From UBA1081 sp045658165 (lineage in GTDB: Bacteria > Bacillota > Clostridia > Oscillospirales > Acutalibacteraceae), in NCBI GenBank assembly GCA_045658165.1, contig JAZOUN010000006.1:1-19354 (forward strand): 19,354 bases of DNA, in the 5' to 3' direction. Under the pieces are notes generated by a model. That model did not search any database, was not told the origin of the DNA, and saw nothing but the letters and a program-made list of their open reading frames with translations. Shown here piece after piece: positions 13,793-19,354 of the stretch. Each line of letters starts with the position of its first letter. The stretch's first letter is position 1. The position numbers were made by a program, and so were the translations under genes.

Positions 13793-15638
13793 TTGTATCA
13801 TTCCTGTGATAGTGGTTATATATGTTTTCGGCAGTGGATTCATTGATACCGTCAACTTCGCAAAGCTCTGATATAGAAGCTTGTTTTACTGCAGAAAGAG
13901 TTCTGAAATGTTTAAGGATGTTTCTTGCTCTGACTGTGCCAACACCATCAATTTCCGTAAGTGTCATTGCTGTCATGGTTTTCTTTTGTTTTTTTCTGTG
14001 GTATTCAACAGAAAATCTGTGAACTTCTTCCTGAATATCGGAAACGAGGGTGAATGCACGTCTTTTATCGTTGATTGCAATTTCACCGCCGCCGTGGGCA
14101 ATTGCTCTTGTTCGGTGTTTGTTGTCTTTTACCATGCCGAAGAGAGGTATGTCCTGAAGTCCGAAAGATTCAAGAACGGGTTTTACTGCATTTAACTGGC
14201 CTATACCGCCGTCAAGAAGAATAAGATCAGGTTTTTTGCCGAATCCTTCTGTAGGGGAAGAGTGTTTTTCTTTTTCATATTCATTGAAACGTCTTGTAAG
14301 CACTTCTTCCATTGAACGGTAATCATCCTGACCTGAGAAGCCTTTTATCTCAAAACGTCTGTATGCACTTTTGAGCGGTTTTCCGCCTTTGAATACAATC
14401 ATACCTGCAACATTGTCTGCACCGTCAGTGTGAGATATGTCGTATGATTCAATATATTCGGGAGGGGATTCAAGACCGAGCAGAGAGGCAAGTTCATCAA
14501 GTGCGGCAACTGTTTTTCCGCTTCTGCCGATATGCTGTGCAAGTTTTTCTGCAGCATTATCTGTACAGAGTTTCACAAGATTTGCATTTTCACCTTTTTC
14601 GGGAATATATATGCGTACAGATTTACCTTTTTTTTCACTCAGCATCTGTGTGAGTGCCAGAATTCCTTCCACTTCACCGTCAACGGCAATGTTTGATGGA
14701 ACGGTATCTCTCATTGTATAATAATCTGCAATGAGTTTTTCCCTTATAAGAGGCAATTCCTCAATAGCATTTGTAAAGAAGTTTTCAGTATCATAGAGTC
14801 TGCCTTCTGAAAAACGGAAAACCGAAAGGCATACTTTTCCCAGAGATTCGCAGACTGCAAAAACATCCTGCTCCTTTGTCTTCTGTGAAACAACATTCTG
14901 TTTTGAAGCAGTTTTTTCTATTGCACTTATTGAATCCCTTAAAGCTGCTGCTTTTTCAAATTCGAGTCTTTCAGCTGCATCTTCCATTTGTTTTTTCAGT
15001 TCTTTTATAACCGAATCGTTGCCGCCGGTAATGAATTTCACCGCATTGTCTACAGCGGAATTGTGTTCTTCACGGCTTATTTTTCCTGAACAGGGTGCTG
15101 CACAGTTTTTTATATAGTAATTAAGACAAGGTCTTGCTTTTCTGTTTATATCTTTAGGAAAGGTTTTTCCGCAAACGGGAAGACGGAAAATCTTGCATGC
15201 TTCCGCAACTGATTTTGATACACAGTCAGAACTTGTGTACGGTCCGAGATATTTTGCATCGTCATCGAGTTTCTGCTTTACGCTTGAAAGGTTTTTCCAG
15301 TCTGTTCCTGCAATTTTTATATAATGATATCCTTTATCATCTTTAAGCAGGATATTATACTTTGGTGTATGCTGTTTTATAAGACTGCATTCAAGAACAA
15401 GAGCTTCAAATTCACTGTTTACGAGAATGTAGTCAAAGTCCTCAACATTTTCCACCATGCGTCTGACTTTTACGGGATGGTTGTTCTGTGAACCGAAATA
15501 CTGACTGACACGGTTTTTGAGTTTTTTTGCTTTACCGATATATATGATTTTTCCGGTTTTATCTTTCATTATATAGACACCCGGCTCAAGGGGAAGACGC
15601 ATTGCCTTTGAACGCAATGTTTTAAGTTTTTCGTTCAT
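13785..15638 (-). CDS. uvrC: Excinuclease ABC subunit C
   Basis: Makes both incisions in UvrABC nucleotide excision repair. Encodes 617 residues, a normal length. The ATG at 15638 has AAAGG with a suitable spacer; an upstream ATG at 15647 would sit next to that site. Domains: GIY-YIG nuclease (about 16-95: PGVYIMKD, IIYIGKAKKLKNRV), cysteine cluster region (about 150-185), UVR domain that binds UvrB (about 203-235, LEFEKAAALRD), RNase H-like nuclease (about 370-530: YDISHTDGADNVAGMIVF and DLILLDGGIGQLNA) and a helix-hairpin-helix pair (about 560-612: IDGVGTVRARNIL, VDGINESTAENIY). All look intact. Confidence 0.97.
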   Translation of the reverse strand: MNEKLKTLRSKAMRLPLEPGVYIMKDKTGKIIYIGKAKKLKNRVSQYFGSQNNHPVKVRRMVENVEDFDYILVNSEFEALVLECSLIKQHTPKYNILLKDDKGYHYIKIAGTDWKNLSSVKQKLDDDAKYLGPYTSSDCVSKSVAEACKIFRLPVCGKTFPKDINRKARPCLNYYIKNCAAPCSGKISREEHNSAVDNAVKFITGGNDSVIKELKKQMEDAAERLEFEKAAALRDSISAIEKTASKQNVVSQKTKEQDVFAVCESLGKVCLSVFRFSEGRLYDTENFFTNAIEELPLIREKLIADYYTMRDTVPSNIAVDGEVEGILALTQMLSEKKGKSVRIYIPEKGENANLVKLCTDNAAEKLAQHIGRSGKTVAALDELASLLGLESPPEYIESYDISHTDGADNVAGMIVFKGGKPLKSAYRRFEIKGFSGQDDYRSMEEVLTRRFNEYEKEKHSSPTEGFGKKPDLILLDGGIGQLNAVKPVLESFGLQDIPLFGMVKDNKHRTRAIAHGGGEIAINDKRRAFTLVSDIQEEVHRFSVEYHRKKQKKTMTAMTLTEIDGVGTVRARNILKHFRTLSAVKQASISELCEVDGINESTAENIYNHYHRNDTND

Positions 15639-15666
15639 AAACACCATCCTTTCAGTAAACAATAAT

Positions 15667-15687
15667 TTATCGGATCGATGCCGATAA
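15667..15687. promoter_or_regulatory. Palindrome upstream of uvrC, possible operator
   Basis: TTATCGG (15667-15673) and CCGATAA (15681-15687) form a perfect 7-bp inverted repeat around ATCGATG, about 30 bases upstream of the uvrC start. No T-run follows on either strand. It is not a Gram-positive LexA box. It borders the repeat element to its right and might belong to it. Confidence 0.35.
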
Positions 15688-15813
15688 TAAAGAAGAAAGA
15701 AGAAATAATAAATAATAAAATCGGAAGCCTTAAGGGCTTTGATTATAAAACGGGGTTTAAGGGGCTTGCCCCTTCCAACATTATTCTTTATTCATTATTC
15801 ATTATTCTTTTGA
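15688..15813. repeat. Palindromic intergenic repeat, copy 1 (MITE-like)
   Basis: AT-rich arms made of AATAATR-type units (left about 15700-15720, right about 15781-15810 in opposite orientation) enclose GC-rich hairpins: AAGCC/GGCTT (15725-15739 region) and the perfect AAGGGGC-TT-GCCCCTT (15759-15774). It shares CGGGGTTT-type, CTTGCCCC and CTTCC(A/G)ACATT words and the TCATTATTCATT arm with the second copy near 17621-17755. No coding potential for a transposase. Ends are approximate. It lies between the ptsH terminator and uvrC. Confidence 0.6.
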
Positions 15814-15826
15814 TAATTTATATTAT

Positions 15827-15860
15827 ATTAAAAAACGGCATACCTTCCGGTATACCGTTT
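15827..15860 (-). terminator. Intrinsic terminator of ptsH
   Basis: A 12-bp stem (15833-15844 with 15849-15860) that includes one G-U pair on the minus-strand RNA, and a 4-base loop. It is followed on the minus strand by further T residues (the stem end plus run gives six T). It begins 14 bases after the ptsH stop. Confidence 0.85.
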
Positions 15861-15874
15861 ATGTTGTCTTGTTA

Positions 15875-16138
15875 TTATTCGGCAAAACCGGATTCAACAA
15901 GCTTTGCAAGAGCATCAACAGCTTCCTGCTCGTCTGTGCCGCCTGCAATAATTCTGATCTGAGTGCCACCCATGATACCAAGGGAAAGAACACCTAAAAG
16001 GCTCTTTGCATTAGCTCTGCGTTCTTCTTTTTCTACCCAGATAGAGGATTTGAATTCGTTTGCTTTCTGAATGAAGAATGTAGCGGGACGAGCGTGAAGT
16101 CCTACCTGATTCTCAACAACGACGTCTTTAACACACAT
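15875..16138 (-). CDS. ptsH: HPr phosphocarrier protein of the PTS
   Basis: Carries phosphate from enzyme I to sugar-specific EIIA proteins. Encodes 87 residues from the ATG at 16138, with GGGAG at a 10-base spacing; the frame also allows a TTG at 16159. The chosen start is supported by numbering: the phosphorylated histidine in VGLHARPA falls exactly at H15 and the regulatory serine in NAKSLLGVLSLG at S46, the HPr kinase site that controls catabolite repression through CcpA. With H15 present it is an HPr rather than the Crh variant. It stands alone with its own promoter and terminator; no ptsI is near. Confidence 0.95.
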   Translation of the reverse strand: MCVKDVVVENQVGLHARPATFFIQKANEFKSSIWVEKEERRANAKSLLGVLSLGIMGGTQIRIIAGGTDEQEAVDALAKLVESGFAE

Positions 16139-16183
16139 TAGGCGATTACTCCCTATCAATAAATTTTAATTTCAACAATACAT

Positions 16184-16211
16184 ATTATACCACAAATCTT
16201 TGTTTCGTCAA
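16184..16211 (-). promoter_or_regulatory. Strong promoter of ptsH
   Basis: On the minus strand TTGACG (16211-16206) and, 16 bases later, TATAAT (16189-16184) preceded by TGG (extended -10). The leader to the ATG at 16138 is about 40 bases. Consistent with strong constitutive expression of HPr. Confidence 0.8.
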
Positions 16212-16337
16212 TGAGTTAAATCACACATATTCGCCAAAAATCAAAACTTCGGATAGAGTAATAAACCTTTGAAAATTAAAGTTTGAAACTTTGTGCAAAT
16301 TGACAAGGATTTTGGCTTTGTTTTATATAAACAGACG

Positions 16338-16365
16338 AAAAATCTTAATAATATTTACATTAAGA
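16338..16365 (-). terminator. Weak intrinsic terminator after trmD
   Basis: TCTTAAT/ATTAAGA (16343-16349 with 16359-16365) with a 9-base loop, followed on the minus strand by five T. The stem is AT-rich, so it may be inefficient. It lies 27 bases past the trmD stop. The rest of the 254-base gap 16139-16392 holds only the ptsH promoter; no gene is seen. Confidence 0.45.
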
Positions 16366-16392
16366 CATTAAAATTGGTAAAATTTGCCGTTT

Positions 16393-17076
16393 TTATGGCT
16401 TCTGTAAAAGATCAGGCCGTTTTTCTTTTGTGCGTTTTAACGATTGTTCGTTACGCCATTTTTCAATGTTTGCATGATGACCTGAAAGAAGTACGTCAGG
16501 CACTTTCATTCCGTTCCATTCTGCAGGTTTTGTATACTGCGGGTATTCAAGCAGACCGTTGTAATGACTTTCTTTTTCCATGGCTTCGTCATTTGCAAGA
16601 ACACCCGGAAGCATTCGGGCAACAGAATCTGTAAGCACAAGTGCAGGAAGTTCACCGCCTGTGAGAACATAGTCACCTATAGAAATTTCTTCATCTACAA
16701 TAGCTTCAATAACTCTTTCGTCAACACCTTCGTAATGACCGCAGAGAAGTGCAATATTGTCTTTTTTTGCAAGTTCCTTTACTTTCTGCTGATCAAGAAC
16801 TTTTCCCTGGGGAGACATATATATAAGATAAGGCTTTGTGCCTGTTTCTTCACATACTGCCTGATAGCAATCGTAAATCGGCTGAGCCATCATAAGCATT
16901 CCCATTCCGCCGCCGTATGGAGTGTCATCCACATTGTGATGCTTGTTTGCAGCATAGTTTCTTATGTTATGTGAATGAATTTCAATAAGACCTTTTGCTA
17001 CAGAGCGTCCGATTATACTCTCTGAGTAAACGTTTTCGCACATTTCCGGAAAGAGCGTGAGTATATCAATCCTCAT
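16393..17076 (-). CDS. trmD: tRNA (guanine37-N1)-methyltransferase
   Basis: Methylates G37 next to the anticodon, preventing frameshifting. Encodes 227 residues from the ATG at 17076 (MRIDILTLFPEM); the GTG at 17085 is in frame but overlaps the ribosome site GGTGA. Visible features: SHNIRNYAANKHHNVDDTPY-GGG, the SPOUT knot LLCGHYEGVDERV and SIGDYVLTGGELPALVL (about 110-147), and the C-terminal VPDVLLSGHHANIEKWR. It overlaps rimM by 11 bases, the normal Firmicutes order, but rplS does not follow it. Confidence 0.97.
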   Translation of the reverse strand: MRIDILTLFPEMCENVYSESIIGRSVAKGLIEIHSHNIRNYAANKHHNVDDTPYGGGMGMLMMAQPIYDCYQAVCEETGTKPYLIYMSPQGKVLDQQKVKELAKKDNIALLCGHYEGVDERVIEAIVDEEISIGDYVLTGGELPALVLTDSVARMLPGVLANDEAMEKESHYNGLLEYPQYTKPAEWNGMKVPDVLLSGHHANIEKWRNEQSLKRTKEKRPDLLQKP

Positions 17077-17605
17077 CGGAATCACCGTTTATTGTCTCAT
17101 CAAAAATACCTCTGAGAGGTCTGATGAATACACTTTCGTTTTCGACATCTACATTTATAACAACATCTTTTATTGCGGGAATAATGTATTCCTTACCGTT
17201 GTTTTCAATAAACCATATATCGTTAGCACCGGTTTCGGCAACGTTTGTAAGTGTACCGTATTGTTTGCTGTTATCATCAGCATCAAAAACAGTACAGCCG
17301 ATAAGATCCTGAATGAACCAGTCTCCTTTATTCAGTTTTGCATCTTTACGGTTCATGTAAAGTGTTTTGTTCCTGAGTTTCTGTGCATCTTCCACGGTGT
17401 CGATTGAATCGAGTTTCATAATCACAACATTACCGTGTGGACGGCAAGATGTGATTTTAACTGCTTTTTCACCGTTTTTATCAAAATATAATGTTTTGAA
17501 TTTTTTCATAAATTCGGGAGTATCACACCAGGGATTTACACGGACTTCTCCGCGTATGCCGTGAGTTGATACAATCTGACCGATTTCGAGATACTGTTTT
17601 AACAT
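17066..17605 (-). CDS. rimM: Ribosome maturation factor RimM
   Basis: Assists assembly of the 30S subunit head through ribosomal protein S19. Encodes 179 residues, near the usual 170-180. The N-terminal domain starts EIGQIVSTHGIRGEVRVNPW, a RimM hallmark; the C-terminal PRC-barrel includes NDIWFIENNGKEYIIPAI and DVVINVDVENESVFIRPLRG. The ATG at 17605 has AGAGGG with an 8-base spacer. It is the first gene before trmD. The usual rpsP and KH-domain gene are not upstream; instead a palindromic repeat and a teichoic-acid-type gene are there. Confidence 0.95.
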   Translation of the reverse strand: MLKQYLEIGQIVSTHGIRGEVRVNPWCDTPEFMKKFKTLYFDKNGEKAVKITSCRPHGNVVIMKLDSIDTVEDAQKLRNKTLYMNRKDAKLNKGDWFIQDLIGCTVFDADDNSKQYGTLTNVAETGANDIWFIENNGKEYIIPAIKDVVINVDVENESVFIRPLRGIFDETINGDSDED

Positions 17606-17620
17606 AATAAGATCCCTCTT

Positions 17621-17755
17621 TAATGAGTAATTAGTAATGATTAATGAGTAATGAATGAAGGGGTTTCACCCCTTGCCCCATTATAGAGCGTAGCGGAATT
17701 TAAGTGCGTAGCACTTCCGACATTGCTCATTGCTCACTACTCATTATTCATTGAT
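17621..17755. repeat. Palindromic intergenic repeat, copy 2 (MITE-like)
   Basis: Arms built of AATGAGTAATGA-type units point in opposite directions (left about 17621-17656, right about 17720-17755). Inside are two perfect hairpins: AAGGGG/CCCCTT (17658-17663 with 17669-17674) and AAGTGC/GCACTT (17702-17707 with 17711-17716). CTTGCCCC (17672-17679), CTTCCGACATT and TCATTATTCATT are shared with copy 1. The right arm covers the last codons and the stop of the CDP-glycerol transferase gene, and the left arm ends just before the rimM ribosome site. No transposase; boundaries approximate. Confidence 0.68.
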
Positions 17756-19354
17756 TAATTGCTCAATTATATATTCTCCCACCATTTCAGCACTTTTTGC
17801 GTCCTGAATGGTATGGATCATATTTTTAACTTTTATTCTTTCATCCGATGCGATATCATTTCCTGTTTTTACATTTGTAAGGAAAGTGATAAGCTCATCG
17901 GTATTGCGGATATATTCACCTTTAAGAATTTCAAGAGGATTTTTGTAAACAAAACCTCTTTTTGCGATATATTCGTCTATATCACCGATTGTAAGTCCCA
18001 TGGGCTTGTCTGTCAGCAGGAAGTCATAGAAAACAGAAGAGTAGTCTGTTATCATTGCGTCACATCTGCCGAGCAGTTCGTAAAGCTGAATATTTTTTTC
18101 TTTAAGATCTTTGTCGCTGATAATAAAGAAGTTTGAAAGATTTGTTTCCTGCATTGCCGAAAGATCCTGAACGGGATGAGGCTTGAGAATAAGCAGACAA
18201 TTATTTTCTTTTAGATAATTGTTTACCTTTTCAATTTCCTGAGTTGTGTCAATTGCAGGAATTCCGGTTCCTCTTACTTCCATTTCAAATTCGCCGACTT
18301 TTTTGCTTTTTGCACCGGCAGTTCTCTGTCTGAAAGTGGGGAGCCAGAAAATGATTTTATCAAATTTTTCAAAGCCGAATTTTTCAACTGAATTGTTTTC
18401 AGTAATCAGAAGATCATTACGGGGGAATCCCATAAAAATCATTTTATCTTTTTCAACTCTTGCATCTGTGCTGAAATTATCTGCAAAAAATTCAGAAACA
18501 CAAAGTGCTGCTGTGCACTGATTCTTAATGCAGTAAGTTCCGTTTGATGCCTTAAGAGGCATACCGTGCTGAAGCCAGAGCGAAATTTTGCCTTTTCCGT
18601 GTGTTCCCAGAAGCTGATTACTGTAAACAAGAGCTTTTGCTGTTGCAATATAATATATTGTTTTCAGCTTTTCAAAGAAAGAACCTGCTGCTTTTGTATA
18701 GTTGATGAATTTTGTATTATCAGAGGGAGATTCTTTATACTCAGACGCATTTTCACTCAGCCAGACAAATTCATATTCCTTATTTATGCCTTTTTTAACA
18801 AGATATCTGTAAACCGGATAAGTGTTACAAGCCATTTCGGGATGGCTTTCAAAAATTATTCTCTTTTTTGCAGGTAAAAGGGCAAAAAGTCTGAATAATA
18901 AATTAAACAGTTCATCTTTTACAGCTTCACCAATACCCATGTTTTCTTTTTTTGCAAAGAATTCAATATACTCTGCATAAAGTTCAGGGAAACTGATGAT
19001 AACCTTACCTATTATATATACTTTCTTTTCAAAAGAACTGAGTTTTGAAAAAGCAGGGCAGTTTTCTGTAAAAAATCTAATATAGTTTTCTATTCGTTTT
19101 TTTGTATTTCCGTAATAGAAACCGTTTTTAACGCATTTTGCAAAAGTTACAACTGCCGAATCAAGTGCAAAAATTGCTGCACGTTCAGCAATTTTATCAA
19201 GTCCTTTTTCTCTGAAGAAACGTATTCTTCCTTCAAAAGCATCTTCTCGGTCAAGATTTTTTACACCGAATGTTGTACCGGTTATTCCTGCCGAATGTTT
19301 TATATAATTATAGTATCTCTTTTTAAGTGTTACTATTTTTTTACATTTATATAT
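17744..19354 (-). CDS. CDP-glycerol glycerophosphotransferase fused to an upstream domain, 5' end outside window
   Basis: Transfers glycerol phosphate from CDP-glycerol, as in teichoic-acid-type polymer synthesis, at the inner membrane face. The frame is open from the stop at 17744 to the window edge, giving 536 residues. The ATG at 18940 is an unlikely start: it has no ribosome site, and the 138 codons before it have no stop and read as good protein. The C-terminal 380 residues are the glycerophosphotransferase domain: RIIFESHPEMACNTYPVYRY, SLWLQHGMPLKA (catalytic-type histidine), FMGFPRND, LILKPHP and MITDYSSVFYDFLL. The part before it (HSAGITGTTFGVKNLDREDA, then helices) resembles the helical tail behind family-2 glycosyltransferase domains in teichoic-acid fusions, so an N-terminal GT2 domain outside the window is expected. 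Its stop codon lies in the repeat. Confidence 0.88.
   Translation of the reverse strand: MYKCKKIVTLKKRYYNYIKHSAGITGTTFGVKNLDREDAFEGRIRFFREKGLDKIAERAAIFALDSAVVTFAKCVKNGFYYGNTKKRIENYIRFFTENCPAFSKLSSFEKKVYIIGKVIISFPELYAEYIEFFAKKENMGIGEAVKDELFNLLFRLFALLPAKKRIIFESHPEMACNTYPVYRYLVKKGINKEYEFVWLSENASEYKESPSDNTKFINYTKAAGSFFEKLKTIYYIATAKALVYSNQLLGTHGKGKISLWLQHGMPLKASNGTYCIKNQCTAALCVSEFFADNFSTDARVEKDKMIFMGFPRNDLLITENNSVEKFGFEKFDKIIFWLPTFRQRTAGAKSKKVGEFEMEVRGTGIPAIDTTQEIEKVNNYLKENNCLLILKPHPVQDLSAMQETNLSNFFIISDKDLKEKNIQLYELLGRCDAMITDYSSVFYDFLLTDKPMGLTIGDIDEYIAKRGFVYKNPLEILKGEYIRNTDELITFLTNVKTGNDIASDERIKVKNMIHTIQDAKSAEMVGEYIIEQLINE

Noticed and set aside
15678..15962. Plus-strand open frame of 94 codons across the copy 1 repeat into ptsH
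   Set aside because: It is made of the palindromic repeat, the ptsH terminator and the antisense of ptsH; no ribosome site and no protein-like composition.
16300..16329. Plus-strand TTGACA with TATATA 18 bases on, pointing into the antisense of trmD
   Set aside because: The -10 is weak and only a shadow frame follows. It could drive an antisense RNA to trmD, but an AT-rich gap gives such matches by chance.
15688..17755. The two palindromic repeats as ends of one composite transposon carrying ptsH-trmD-rimM
   Set aside because: The enclosed genes are ordinary housekeeping genes with composition like the rest and no transposase; two independent copies of a short repeat explain it better.
1..19354. 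CRISPR array, tRNA, rRNA, prophage or defence genes
   Set aside because: No regularly spaced direct repeats, no cloverleaf or rRNA-like stretch, and no phage, restriction or toxin families were recognised on either strand.

Overview
The window looks like a piece of chromosome from a low-GC Gram-positive anaerobe of the Clostridia, most likely a Ruminococcus/Oscillospiraceae-type gut bacterium. This is inferred from AT-rich intergenic DNA, strong GGAGG-type ribosome binding sites, intrinsic terminators with T-runs, and family content (FtsEX with a PcsB-like M23 protein, a DUF4830-like protein, the coiled-coil gene next to coaD, CDP-glycerol transferase). No species marker such as rRNA is present. 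Almost everything lies on the minus strand; only two small genes at the left edge are on the plus strand.

Layout, left to right. (1) 34-1201: two plus-strand genes for small exported or membrane-anchored proteins of unknown function. A bidirectional terminator separates them from (2) 1244-4189: a large cytosolic GH38 alpha-mannosidase with its own promoter. (3) 9849 down to 4305: an apparent single operon of a CdaR/PucR-type HTH regulator, FtsE with a long acidic tail, FtsX, a coiled-coil M23 endopeptidase, a degenerate S41 (Ctp-like) membrane protein, and a 53-residue membrane microprotein too short for ordinary gene calling, closed by an intrinsic terminator. (4) 13076 down to 10174: rsmD, coaD, a DivIVA-like coiled-coil gene, a DUF4830-like gene and an RsuA-type pseudouridine synthase, with a good promoter before rsmD and a terminator after rsuA. 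(5) 15638 down to 13145: uvrC overlapping a HAD phosphatase. (6) 16138 down to 15875: ptsH (HPr), a monocistronic unit with its own promoter and terminator. (7) 17605 down to 16393: rimM-trmD. (8) 19354 down to 17744: the 3' part of a gene that continues beyond the window and encodes a CDP-glycerol glycerophosphotransferase fused behind another, helical region.

How it works together. FtsE/FtsX form an ABC-type mechanotransmission complex at the divisome that activates extracytoplasmic peptidoglycan hydrolases through coiled-coil domains. The M23 protein just downstream is the obvious client. The next gene belongs to the carboxy-terminal-processing-protease family but has lost its PDZ domain and both residues of the Ser-Lys dyad, so it is more likely a scaffold or regulator than an enzyme. 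A sugar-diacid/PucR-type regulator at the head of the operon suggests transcriptional control of this cell-wall module, and GCAATA/TATTGC repeats around its putative promoter are candidate operators. The other genes are housekeeping (rRNA and tRNA modification, ribosome maturation, CoA synthesis, DNA repair, PTS).

Two related palindromic, transposase-less repeats (about 15688-15813 and 17621-17755) sit in intergenic DNA; the second supplies the stop codon of the teichoic-acid-type gene. The strongest candidates for something new are the predicted pseudoprotease and the microprotein in the FtsEX operon, the FtsE tail, and these repeats. No rRNA, tRNA, CRISPR array, phage genes or transposase were seen.
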